64,000 nt of DNA, from the NCBI GenBank assembly GCA_049972045.1, contig JBMFKS010000001.1, forward strand, positions 15,325 to 79,324, given 5' to 3'. Below the pieces are notes generated by a model. It worked only from the letters and a program-made list of their open reading frames with translations. It was not told the DNA's origin and did not search any database. The DNA is from SpSt-77 sp049972045 (lineage in GTDB: Bacteria; Chloroflexota; Anaerolineae; B4-G1; DUEL01). Positions 43,007-51,394 of this stretch are shown piece after piece. Position 1 is the first letter of the stretch. Each line of letters starts with the position of its first letter. A program made the position numbers and the translations under genes.

Positions 43007-44433
43007 ACGGGATGGACTCACCAGACTGGCTGGAGTACCTGGCGAACGGCCCCAAGGAGTACCCCCAGTCCGAACCCTTTGACCTTCTTCTCACCGGCGG
43101 CTTGCTGGTCACCGGAGCGGGCATCCGGCGGGCCGACGTGGGCATCCGCGGCGAGGCCGTCGCCGCCGTTGCCCCGGACCTACAGGGCCACCCCGCCCGC
43201 GAAGCCATAGACGTGACCGGCCATTACATCCTCCCCGGCGCCATAGACGTCCACGTCCACCCCGTCTACGAGGACGATGTGGAGGCCTGTTCCCGCGTGG
43301 CGGCTTACGGCGGCATCACCACCCTCCTCCACTTCGCCTATGCCCGCACCGGCGAGAGCCTCCTGGAGCAGGTGGAGCGGATGTTAGAGGACGGTCGGGC
43401 TCGCTCCCGGCTGGACTTTGGCCTCCACGGCGGCCTCTTTGAGGCCCCGCGCCAGGTCCCCGAAATCCCCCGGGTGATGGAATTGGGCGTCCGTACCTTC
43501 AAATTCTTCCTGGCCTACGTCAAGCAGAAATGGTACACCGATGACTACCACCTGCTCTGGGCGATGCACCTCCTGGCGGAACGGGGTGGCATGGCGATGG
43601 TTCATGCCGAAAATGGCGGCGGGATTGACTATCTGGAGGACCGCTACTGGGAGGAACTGGGCGGGCCCGATGCAGCGCACTTCTTCAGCGTCTCCCACCC
43701 CTCAGCGCTGGAGGAGGAAGCCGTCTTTCGGGCCATCTGCATGGCCGAAGTGGCCGATTGCCCCCTCTACGTCGCCCATGTGACCTCCGCGCGGGCCCTG
43801 CGGCCCATCCGCCAGGCCCGGGCGGAGGGGCGGCGGGTCTTCGCCGAGACCTGTGCCCAGTACCTGACGCTGACCGAAGATCTTTTGCGAACGCGCGGCG
43901 CGCTGGCCAAAATCGGCCCGCCGCTGCGCACCGACGCCGATCGGGAGGCCCTCTGGCAGGCCCTGGCCGACGGCACCCTCTCCGTCGTCTCCTCCGACCA
44001 CGCGCCCAAGCGCAAAGAACCCTTCGGCGACTTTCGGGAGCAACCCTACGGGTCGCCGGGCCTGGAGACGCTCCTGGTCGTCACCCACGACGAGGGCGTC
44101 AACCGGGGACGCATCTCCCTGGTGCGGCTGGTCCAGGTCCTCGCGGAGAACCCCGCCCGCATCTTCGGCCTTTACCCGAAGAAGGGCACGATTGCCGTCG
44201 GCTCCGATGCCGACATCGTCGTCTTTGACCCCCGACGGGAAAGGACCATCCGGGCCCAGGAGATGCATTCGGGGGCCGGATACACCCTCTACGAAGGCCG
44301 GACCGTCCTGGGCTGGCCCGTGATGTCGTTTCAGCGGGGGCATCGGGTGCTCTGGGAGGGGGAAGTGGTCGCCGAACCGGGGGCGGGGCAGTTTCTGCCC
44401 CTCCTGGAATCTCCCCCGACCGCGCCCCTTTAG
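43003..44433 (+). CDS. Dihydropyrimidinase/hydantoinase-like amidohydrolase
   Basis: 476 residues of the amidohydrolase superfamily. Metal ligands: DVHVHP near 81-86, a carbamylated Lys in TFKFFLAY near 166, His in MVHAEN and YVAHVTS, Asp in SSDHAP near 330. It resembles D-hydantoinase/allantoinase/dihydroorotase class I; the substrate cannot be fixed from motifs. Translationally coupled (ATGA) to the AbrB-like gene. Confidence 0.87.
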   Translation: MNGMDSPDWLEYLANGPKEYPQSEPFDLLLTGGLLVTGAGIRRADVGIRGEAVAAVAPDLQGHPAREAIDVTGHYILPGAIDVHVHPVYEDDVEACSRVAAYGGITTLLHFAYARTGESLLEQVERMLEDGRARSRLDFGLHGGLFEAPRQVPEIPRVMELGVRTFKFFLAYVKQKWYTDDYHLLWAMHLLAERGGMAMVHAENGGGIDYLEDRYWEELGGPDAAHFFSVSHPSALEEEAVFRAICMAEVADCPLYVAHVTSARALRPIRQARAEGRRVFAETCAQYLTLTEDLLRTRGALAKIGPPLRTDADREALWQALADGTLSVVSSDHAPKRKEPFGDFREQPYGSPGLETLLVVTHDEGVNRGRISLVRLVQVLAENPARIFGLYPKKGTIAVGSDADIVVFDPRRERTIRAQEMHSGAGYTLYEGRTVLGWPVMSFQRGHRVLWEGEVVAEPGAGQFLPLLESPPTAPL

Positions 44434-44445
44434 AGCAGAAAGATC

Positions 44446-44474
44446 GGCGGCGGGCGGCTTCGCCGCCCGCCGCC
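44446..44474. terminator. Perfect GGCGGC hairpin between convergent genes
   Basis: Arms 44446-44458 and 44462-44474, loop TTC. It lies between the hydantoinase and miaA stops. No T-run. Confidence 0.6.
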
Positions 44475-44521
44475 AACTCCCAAACAAAACAGGGGGCCGA
44501 GGGCGTCGCCGTCGGCCATCC

Positions 44522-45451
44522 TCACCTCAGCCATTCCCGGACCGCTGCCAGAATCTCCTCCGGCGGCGTCCGGGCGGCGTCAAACCAGCGGATGCGCGGG
44601 TCGCTGGGGCGGAACCAGTTGTACTGGTGGCGGATGAACCGCCGGGTGTCCCGCCGAATGTGCGCCAGCACTTCCTCCAGCGTCGCCCGGCCCTCAAAGT
44701 ACGGACGGAACTGCCGGTAATTGAGGGCCGACATGGCCGGCAGATCCCAGCCGTATCCGGCCTCCAACAATCCCCGGATTTCCTCCACCAGCCCCGCTCG
44801 GACCATCTCCTCCAGCCGCGCGTCGGCGCGGGCATAGAGGGCCGGCCGGTCCATCGTCAGTCCGATCTGGAGGGCGTCGTAGGGTGGGGGGATTCGGCCC
44901 GGCCTCGCGGGGCCGGCGCGCAGGGCAACCTCCAGCGCTCGCACGACCCGGCGGGGGTTGCGAGGGTCCACGCGGGCGGCGGCCTCGGGGTCCAGCGCGG
45001 CCAGGCGGGCCAGGAGGGCTTCCAGCCCCTCCCGGCGGGTCTGCTCCTCCAGTTCGGCCCGCAGGGCGGGGTCCGGGGGGACGGCGGGGGGAGTCCAGCC
45101 CTCCACCAGCGCGCGGATGTACTGTCCGGTCCCGCCCACCACAATGGGCAGACGGCCGCGCGCGCGGATGTCGGCAATGGCCGCCTGCGCCAGGCGCAAA
45201 AAACGGGCCAGCCCCACCGTGTCATCAGGGTCCGTGATGTCTATCAGGTGGTGGGGGACCCTGGCCCGTTCCTCCGGGGTCGGCTTGGCCGTGCCGATGT
45301 CCATCCCCCGGTAGAAGAGGCGGGAATCGGCAGAGACCACCTCTCCCTCCAGACGTTCGGCCAGGTAGAGGGAGAGGGCGGTCTTGCCCACTGCCGTCGG
45401 CCCCACGATGACCAGGACCTTAGCCGACGGTCCGGGAATGGAATCGGACAT
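44522..45451 (-). CDS. miaA: tRNA dimethylallyltransferase MiaA
   Basis: 309 residues. P-loop GPTAVGKT (17-24), DSRLFYRGMDIGTAKP, HHLIDITDPDD and the C-terminal RQFRPYF, TRRFIRHQYNWFR motif are all present. It adds an isopentenyl group to A37 of tRNAs reading U-starting codons. The start overlaps the end of the small Cmr-like gene by 32 bases, so this housekeeping gene sits downstream in the cmr transcript. Confidence 0.95.
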   Translation of the reverse strand: MSDSIPGPSAKVLVIVGPTAVGKTALSLYLAERLEGEVVSADSRLFYRGMDIGTAKPTPEERARVPHHLIDITDPDDTVGLARFLRLAQAAIADIRARGRLPIVVGGTGQYIRALVEGWTPPAVPPDPALRAELEEQTRREGLEALLARLAALDPEAAARVDPRNPRRVVRALEVALRAGPARPGRIPPPYDALQIGLTMDRPALYARADARLEEMVRAGLVEEIRGLLEAGYGWDLPAMSALNYRQFRPYFEGRATLEEVLAHIRRDTRRFIRHQYNWFRPSDPRIRWFDAARTPPEEILAAVREWLR

Positions 45452-45848
45452 AGGTCAGCGTGCGGGTGATCAACTCCTTGGCCAGGAACAGTCCCTGCAA
45501 GTCGCGGGCCAGCACCTGTCCGACGGCGAGGGTATCCTTCGCCCCCTGCAGGGGAAGCCCGATCGCATCCAAGCGGAGCAGGCTGGGCTCTCCTTCCTCC
45601 CCCACCAGCAGAGTATCGATCCGGGCGGCGATTTTCCGCTCCGTGGGCGTCCCGCTGTAGCGCTTCCAGAGCACGTACAGCAGATAGGCGTAGAGGCCGT
45701 TCACGTGGAGGATGTTCAGGAACTTGGAGACGGTGTGGGCGATCTCCTCCCCGCTCAGCCGGTCTTCCATCCTCAGGCCGTCCACGATGCGACGGGCATA
45801 ATCGGCGCAGTAAAAGTCCAGGTTTTCCACCGCTTGTTGAACGCCCAT
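45420..45848 (-). CDS. Small helical protein of the Cmr operon (Cmr5/Cas11-like)
   Basis: 142 residues with AAGGAGGG seven bases before the ATG. All-helical pattern, with SKFLNILHVNGLYAYLLYVLWKRY resembling the central 'nnGl..ll' helix pair of Cmr5. Cmr5 stacks along the guide-target duplex. Assignment rests on size, fold pattern and position just after the Cas7-like gene. One of four TCGA sites in the window is here (45616). Confidence 0.6.
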   Translation of the reverse strand: MGVQQAVENLDFYCADYARRIVDGLRMEDRLSGEEIAHTVSKFLNILHVNGLYAYLLYVLWKRYSGTPTERKIAARIDTLLVGEEGEPSLLRLDAIGLPLQGAKDTLAVGQVLARDLQGLFLAKELITRTLTYVRFHSRTVG

Positions 45849-45858
45849 CGTTCCCTCC

Positions 45859-45928
45859 TTATCCCTACTCCCTACTTCCTACTCCCTACTTCCTACTCCC
45901 TACTTCCTACTCCCTACCCTCTACTCCC
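45859..45928 (-). repeat. Period-7 array (TACTCCC/TACTTCC words), about 10 units
   Basis: Plus-strand units TACTCCC and TACTTCC alternate from 45866 to 45914, then TACCCTC and TACTCCC to 45928, after a degenerate TTATCCC. The last codons and the stop of the upstream Cas7-like gene (stop 45909-45907) are formed by these units. Confidence 0.9.
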
Positions 45929-46914
45929 AGATTCAACACCCGCAGCCGTCCCATCCCCCGGGTGTTTTTGCCGCCGATACCCAGGTATTCCACATAGTGC
46001 AGTCCTTTCTCCACCTGAGCCTGCACCCAGGCGATGTCCTGAGGGATGGGCTGACCGTCCAGCAGGAAGTCGCGCGGGTTCTTGTAGACCATCTGGAAGG
46101 AGAAGAGGGTAGCACGCGGGATCGCCTCGTAGGTGTAGAGGGCGCCGGTCAGCGCCGCGCCTGTGGAGCGGTCAATCGCCGTGGACGTGCGCACTTCCAG
46201 GTTATTGTTGACCACCTGGGAGAACAGTTCGTCCGGCACCAGCACCAGTCGGTTCAGTATCTCCTCCGGCACGTTCGCTTTCTTCAGGCGGGCCACCCCC
46301 GAGGGGGTCAGCGGGGAGGTGGGGACGGCGACCGGCAACAGGAGCCAACCCAGGTTCAGCCGACGGCCCGGGAGCCCCGTCTGCAGGCGGAAGCCGTGCT
46401 CCGGCTTCAACTGGATGTCCACATCTTTCGCGTCCAGCGCGCCTGACTGGACCAGTTCCTTCAGCCGCTCCGGCGAGGTCACCCAGACCGGCCCGAGCAT
46501 GGAGGGGGCGGGGAAGAAGAGGGGGAAGCCGTCAAAGGCCTGGACCATGCTGGGGGAGGTGCGGCCCCCGGGCTGGAGGAAGCCGTACGGGATACAGACA
46601 GGGCAATCCACCCGGCCGCAGGCCCCGTCTTTTCTGCCCGTGGGGCCGGTCTGGTCGGCGCAACTGGCATAGCCGACCACGCCCGGCTTCACCTCCACCG
46701 GTCGGCGGTACTTCTCCGGGTAGTGCATAGCGGTGTAGGTCCGGGCGACGCCGGCCAGACTGGTCGCCGGGATTTTGGGCAAGTTGGTGGCCGCGTCCCG
46801 GACGATGGGATTATCCACCCGCCCCATCTGCATCTCCCCGCTGCCAATGTGGACGGGGTCCAGGGCCAGCGCGTAATACGTTTTCCGCAGATACGGCATG
46901 CTCACTTCGGCCAT
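45907..46914 (-). CDS. cmr4: RAMP protein, Cmr4/Csm3-like Cas7 subunit
   Basis: 335 residues, GAGAGGAGAG before ATG. N-terminal RAMP motif DPVHIGSG followed by VDNPIVRD (Asp 34) and NLPKIPATSLAGVAR: the Asp matches the position of the catalytic Asp that cuts target RNA in Cmr4/Csm3. A Cys cluster (C85, C99, C104, C107) suggests a zinc site. C-terminal GGKNTRGMGRLRV is the Gly-rich RAMP loop. The final residues EGRE and the stop come from the heptad array. Cas10 and Cmr3 genes are absent. Confidence 0.82.
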   Translation of the reverse strand: MAEVSMPYLRKTYYALALDPVHIGSGEMQMGRVDNPIVRDAATNLPKIPATSLAGVARTYTAMHYPEKYRRPVEVKPGVVGYASCADQTGPTGRKDGACGRVDCPVCIPYGFLQPGGRTSPSMVQAFDGFPLFFPAPSMLGPVWVTSPERLKELVQSGALDAKDVDIQLKPEHGFRLQTGLPGRRLNLGWLLLPVAVPTSPLTPSGVARLKKANVPEEILNRLVLVPDELFSQVVNNNLEVRTSTAIDRSTGAALTGALYTYEAIPRATLFSFQMVYKNPRDFLLDGQPIPQDIAWVQAQVEKGLHYVEYLGIGGKNTRGMGRLRVLNLGVEGRE

Positions 46915-46926
46915 CTCTCTCCTCTC

Positions 46927-48012
46927 TCAGGCAGGGATTCCCAGTAACCGGTCCAGCGCATCGGACAGGGCCGCCAGGGTGGGGAAGGTCTGCCACCCTA
47001 CGTCTTTCAGGACCACTACCCCCTCCGGTTCATCCACCCCGGAGACCTTCAGGTGGGCCTGACCGAAGCCGCGAGTGCTCTTGCTGGAGAAACCGTGGAC
47101 GCGCAGCATCAGCACGATGGCCTCCCCCAGAGCCCGCAGGTCCTCCCGGACTTCCGGAAGGGCTTCTTCCGCCGTCCGGTCCATCAGGTCAAAGGGGAGG
47201 TAGAGGAGGGTGAAGACGCCCGAAGCGCCGGGCGGTACCGTCTCCAGGAGAACGGGCACCGTTCCGGCGCGGGTCCTGCGGCTGTGGGGGTTGATCACTT
47301 CCAGTCCGATGCGGTCAAAGTAGGTGGGGTAGGGACGGATCCGCCCCAGCATATTCCCCTCTTCGGCCAGTTCCTCCTCCTCATCCCGGGCCTGCCCGAA
47401 GAGGCGAAGGAGCAGCGGCGACGCCTCCCCTTCCGGCAACTGGCGGGTCAGGACGGTGCGCAGGATGCCTTTCCAGGTGCTGGCCCGGATCATGGGGACC
47501 TTGAAGACGCTGTCTTTCATCACCGGATTTTCGTGGATGTAGAACTCGTCGTCGTCCTTGCTGTAGAAGGAGCGGGCCAGTGTGAAGCGGAACTGGATGT
47601 AGGCCGAAAAGGGCGGCAGGTCCTGGAGGTTGATGCGGGGCGGGTAGATGCCCAGCCGGGCCAGTTGCTCCAGCCCGGGGCGGATGACTCCTTCTATGTA
47701 CGGGGAGTCGCCCTTGCGCCGATACACCACTCCTTTATATCCGCCGCCGAAGCGGGGATGTCCGCTGCGGGCGAACTCCTTGACGTCGCTGGTCAGCCCC
47801 TGGGCCAGCAGGGAGACCTGGGCATAGGGCCAGACCAGTTCCCGATACGGCTCCTTATGATCGCCGACGATGCGGCGGACGTCGTCCTGGGTTTCGCAGG
47901 GGTAAGCGGCGTAGAAGTCGTAGGGGGGTCGGCGCTCCCCCGGCGGGGCCGGTCGGCGATTCCCCTCGCCCCGGGACGGGGGGCCAGATTGGGGTCGCGG
48001 TTTAGAGTTCAT
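46927..48012 (-). CDS. RAMP protein, Cmr6-like
   Basis: 361 residues from ATG 48012, overlapping the cmr1-like stop by 11 bases. After a Pro/Arg-rich start, the RAMP segment VFKVPMIRASTWKGILR (guide-binding fold), LEVINPHSRRTRAGTVPV like the TPH region of Cmr6, and C-terminal FSSKSTRGFGQAHLKV (Gly-rich loop). Cmr6 caps the end of the type III-B backbone. Csm5 or another Cas7-like RAMP are alternatives. Confidence 0.68.
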   Translation of the reverse strand: MNSKPRPQSGPPSRGEGNRRPAPPGERRPPYDFYAAYPCETQDDVRRIVGDHKEPYRELVWPYAQVSLLAQGLTSDVKEFARSGHPRFGGGYKGVVYRRKGDSPYIEGVIRPGLEQLARLGIYPPRINLQDLPPFSAYIQFRFTLARSFYSKDDDEFYIHENPVMKDSVFKVPMIRASTWKGILRTVLTRQLPEGEASPLLLRLFGQARDEEEELAEEGNMLGRIRPYPTYFDRIGLEVINPHSRRTRAGTVPVLLETVPPGASGVFTLLYLPFDLMDRTAEEALPEVREDLRALGEAIVLMLRVHGFSSKSTRGFGQAHLKVSGVDEPEGVVVLKDVGWQTFPTLAALSDALDRLLGIPA

Positions 48013-48880
48013 CCAACACCTCCCCTCCGGTACGGGTGTCCGAAACGCCCAGCCGCTGGAGGGTCGCCATAACCTTCTCCAGCATCTCCCGGTCCCGGGC
48101 ATATCCCCAGAAGCGGTGGACGGTCTGGAAAGAGAAGACCTTCTTGCTCACCCCGCGCCGTCCGCTGAGGAAGCCCGATGGGTCCACCCGGACCAGTTCG
48201 TTGACCTGGCTCAGGTCCAGATAGCGCCCGGTGTTGAAGAAGAAGAGGCGCAGGTCAGGCCATTCCGGTGGGGCCCGACGAAGCCGCTCCTGCATACGGG
48301 AAGAGTTATCCAGGATGCGAGCCAGCCATGCCTGGACGTCCTTCCGGGTGATGTTGGTGGGGAGGCGCAGCGGGGAGGCCAGCGTCACCAGGCCGTAATC
48401 CGGCTGAGGCGGCTTGAGGGTCGTCTTGCCGCCCAAGGAGCCGTAGCGGGTGATGAGCCAGACCGCCTTCGCCAACAACCAGCGCTCCTCCGCTTCGGTG
48501 GGCTTTACCTCCACGAAATTCATCGTGAAGGAGATGCCGGGCTGGCTGAGGTTGACCTCGTACCCGCCCTCCCCGTCGGTGAGGAGGAGGCGCAGTTTGC
48601 TGCTCCAGCCGCTGCATCCGAAGAGTCGACAGGCCGGACAGACATCCCGCAGGCCATCTTCCGGTTCGCCGGTCCGGCCGTAGGCCACTTCGTCAAAGGA
48701 GCACCGCTCGTCCCCGGTGGGGTCGCAGGCGTATCCGCCCAGACCCCGGATCAACGCCTCTGTCCACCAGCGGACGGAGCCCATCAGGCTACTCTCCTTT
48801 GCCTGCTCTGACGTGCGCTCCACGTCCCCGGTCCAAATCGGGGCTAACGTTCGCAGGCTCACCACAATAGTTCGGGGCAT
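48002..48880 (-). CDS. cmr1: RAMP protein Cmr1-like
   Basis: 292 residues from ATG 48880 (AAAGGAG upstream). LAPIWTGDVE then ESSLMGSVRWWTEALIRGLGGYACDPT is the diagnostic Cmr1 N-terminus; CPACRLFGCSGW (C81, C84, C89) follows. Cmr1 caps the 3' end of the guide in Cmr complexes. Shorter than two-domain Cmr1 proteins (about 330-450), so the C-terminal ferredoxin half may be reduced. First gene of the operon. Contains a rare TCGA (48626). Confidence 0.88.
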   Translation of the reverse strand: MPRTIVVSLRTLAPIWTGDVERTSEQAKESSLMGSVRWWTEALIRGLGGYACDPTGDERCSFDEVAYGRTGEPEDGLRDVCPACRLFGCSGWSSKLRLLLTDGEGGYEVNLSQPGISFTMNFVEVKPTEAEERWLLAKAVWLITRYGSLGGKTTLKPPQPDYGLVTLASPLRLPTNITRKDVQAWLARILDNSSRMQERLRRAPPEWPDLRLFFFNTGRYLDLSQVNELVRVDPSGFLSGRRGVSKKVFSFQTVHRFWGYARDREMLEKVMATLQRLGVSDTRTGGEVLDEL

Positions 48881-48957
48881 AGAGGACTCCTTTCCTTGGG
48901 AGACAGACAAGGGGCCACTGAAAGGGATAGTCGTTGGCCTTCCGTGGCGTCTGATAT

Positions 48958-48986
48958 AGTTTAGCATCCAATTATCCAAAAGTCAA
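48958..48986 (-). promoter_or_regulatory. Promoter of the Cmr-like operon
   Basis: Minus strand TTGACT (48986-48981), 17-base spacer, TAAACT (48963-48958), about 75 bases before the cmr1-like ATG. Confidence 0.6.
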
Positions 48987-49322
48987 GCCAGCAGCACGAT
49001 GCGAGGATACAAGCAACCAGCCTCAGCGGTGAATGTCAGTCGGCTATTGGCGTGGTGTGGCAATCATCTGAAGAAAGGGGGAGCCCATCTGGCAATATTG
49101 TTGGCCTGAGGAATTCAGAAGAAAGGACAAGCGCCCTGGAGGGCTATCCAGCCCTTTCACCGGCTTACTAAAATTTGAACAATCACTCGCGAGCCGCCGC
49201 AGGCGGCGAAGCGATCTCCCGGCCCGCGGGGGATTGCTTCGGGCACTCCGCCGCCCCGAGGGGGTGACAGCACGCCCAAGTCTTCGTGTTCTTGGTGTCC
49301 TTCGTGGTTTTCGGACAAGCGC
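48987..49322. other. Intergenic, about 336 bp, with two dispersed repeats
   Basis: Slightly AT-richer than the surroundings up to 49180. 49184-49268 is the second copy of the imperfect palindrome seen at 10953 (CGAAGCGATCTCC / GGGATTGCTTCG arms). 49280-49316 carries CTTCGTGTTCTTGGTGTCC words. No CRISPR repeats, no gene recognised. Confidence 0.65.
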
Positions 49323-51209
49323 TCACAGGCTGGCTTTCGGCGGCGAAGCCGCCGGGTCGGTGGTTGGCGGGGGGCAGACCCACCCCGGGGCCCAGAGGTC
49401 GCCAAAGGCGGCGCCGATGCCGCAGGCCGCGCAGGCGCTCCGACAATCGGGGCGGGTGCGAGCCTCCCGACTCCATTCCCACTCCCGCCACAGGTACCCC
49501 TTCCGCACCCCGATGTCCACCACGTCCCACGGGAAGACCTCCTCTCTGGACCGCTCCCGGTGGGCGTAGAACCCCGGGGAAAGCCCCGCTCGCTCAAAGG
49601 CCAGCGTCCAGGCGGTGAAGTCAAACCACTCGTCCCAGCCGTCAAAGCGGGCCCCTTCCGCCCAGGCCTGCCCGATGACCTCCCCCAGCCGCCGGTCGCC
49701 CCGGGAGAGCACGGCCTCTATCAGGGTCATGCGCGGGTCGTTCCAACTGGGGTTGAGCCCACCGCCCCGCAGTCGCTCCCGCAGCACTTGCTGACGGGCC
49801 CGAATCTCCTCCAGCGGGGCCAGCGGCGCCCACTGGAAGGGAGTATGAGGCTTGGGGACGAAGGTGCTGATGGTGATGTTGACCTGTGCCTTGCGCCCGT
49901 GGACCTTTCGCCCTTCCGCCAGCACCGCCCGGGCCAGGTCGGCGATCGCCCGCACGTCCTCCGGTTCCTCCCCGGGCAGGCCAATCATGAAGTACAGTTT
50001 GACCGTCCGCCAGCCGCGCTGGAAGACCTCCCGGGCGATCTCCACCATCTGGGCCGCCGGGACCGGCTTGTTGATGGCCCGCCGCAGCCGCTCCGTCCCG
50101 GCTTCCGGCGCGAAGGTGAAGCCCGTCCGCCGCCCGCGACTGATCGCATCCGCCAGGTCCACTGAGAAGGACTCGATCCGCAGGCTGGGCAGGGAGATGG
50201 AAAGATGTCGGTCGGCGTACCGGTCCGCCAGCGCGCCCACCAGTTCGCCGATGCGGGAGTAGTCGGCGGAGGAGAGGGAGAGCAGGGCGATCTCTTCGTA
50301 GCCGGTGTGGGCCAGAATCTCGTCCACTGCCGCCAGGACCTCCTCCAGGGGCCGCTCCCGCAGGGGGCGGGTGACCATTCCGGCGTGGCAGAACCGGCAT
50401 CCCCGGATGCATCCGCGCTGGATCTCCACCACCCCCCGGTCGTGGGCGACGGTGATGTTGGGGACCAGCAGGCGGGTAGGCGGTGGGGGGAGGGCCGGCA
50501 CCACGCGCCGCCGAACCGGAAAGGAGACATCCGGACGCAAGGGACGGATGCGGGCAATGGTGCCCTCGGGGTAGTAGTCCACCGCGTAGAAGCGGGGGAC
50601 GTAGACGCCGGGGATGCGGGCCAGTGCCTCCAGCTGGGCTTCCCGGCCCTCATGGCGGGTGCGCTCGTAGGCCCGCACCACGTCCCCAATCGCCTCCTCG
50701 CCGTCGCCGATGACGAAGGCGTCCACAAAATCCGCCACCGGCTCCGGGTTAAAAGCCGCGTGCCCTCCGGCGATGATCAGGGGGTGTCGGGTGTCCCGCT
50801 CCGCGCTCCGCAGGGGCAATCCCGCCAGGTCCAGCGTCTCCAGGAGATTGGTGTAGAGGACTTCGTAGGGGAGGCTGAAGCCCAGAATGTCAAATTCGGC
50901 CAGGGGATGGAAGGATTCCAGGCTGTAGAGGGGGATGGATTCCCGGCGCATGGCCGCGGCCATGTCGGGCCAGGGAGTGTAGGCCCGCTCCGCCAGGACG
51001 CCGTCCATCCGGTTTAGAATGTCGTAGAGGACCTGGATGCCCAGGTTGGACATCCCCAGGTCGTAGAGGTCGGGGAAGATCAGGCAGACACGGGTGGGGG
51101 TGGCGTCCCAGTCCTTGCGGACGGCGTTGACCTCGCCGCCGACGTAGCGGCCGGGGCGCTCCACGCGGGGGAGGATGCGCCCCAGGCGGGCTTTCCAGTG
51201 GGGGAGCAT
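49323..51209 (-). CDS. TIGR03960-type radical SAM protein
   Basis: 628 residues from ATG 51209; a TTG at 51284 would add 25. N-terminal B12-binding-like domain (ARVERPGRYVGGEVN-type start, IGDGEEAIGDVV), radical SAM motif CIRGCRFC near 268, KLYFMIGLPGEEPEDV, and the C-terminal CRSACAACGIG cysteine cluster. The usual partner, DUF2344, is often fused at the C-terminus but is here at 959-1606. The substrate is unknown, possibly RNA. The last 20 residues (PPPTTDPAASPPKASL region) look unrelated to the family. Confidence 0.88.
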   Translation of the reverse strand: MLPHWKARLGRILPRVERPGRYVGGEVNAVRKDWDATPTRVCLIFPDLYDLGMSNLGIQVLYDILNRMDGVLAERAYTPWPDMAAAMRRESIPLYSLESFHPLAEFDILGFSLPYEVLYTNLLETLDLAGLPLRSAERDTRHPLIIAGGHAAFNPEPVADFVDAFVIGDGEEAIGDVVRAYERTRHEGREAQLEALARIPGVYVPRFYAVDYYPEGTIARIRPLRPDVSFPVRRRVVPALPPPPTRLLVPNITVAHDRGVVEIQRGCIRGCRFCHAGMVTRPLRERPLEEVLAAVDEILAHTGYEEIALLSLSSADYSRIGELVGALADRYADRHLSISLPSLRIESFSVDLADAISRGRRTGFTFAPEAGTERLRRAINKPVPAAQMVEIAREVFQRGWRTVKLYFMIGLPGEEPEDVRAIADLARAVLAEGRKVHGRKAQVNITISTFVPKPHTPFQWAPLAPLEEIRARQQVLRERLRGGGLNPSWNDPRMTLIEAVLSRGDRRLGEVIGQAWAEGARFDGWDEWFDFTAWTLAFERAGLSPGFYAHRERSREEVFPWDVVDIGVRKGYLWREWEWSREARTRPDCRSACAACGIGAAFGDLWAPGWVCPPPTTDPAASPPKASL

Positions 51210-51394
51210 AGAGTTCTTCACCGGACTGAAGAAAATCGTTGTGCTCTCCACGTCCTCTGGGGTGAGTTTTTGCAGGAGATTCAATCTTCTTTTTCGGGGC
51301 CTCGGAATTGTCCCAATCTGGATGGAAAGAGGCCACAGGCGAAAAACAGGTTCAGGCGTCGGCCGCCCGGCCTGCGACCGGCGAAGCGCCGGTG

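Noticed and set aside
45859..45928. Possible CRISPR repeats next to the Cmr genes
   Set aside because: It is a contiguous period-7 array with no spacers.
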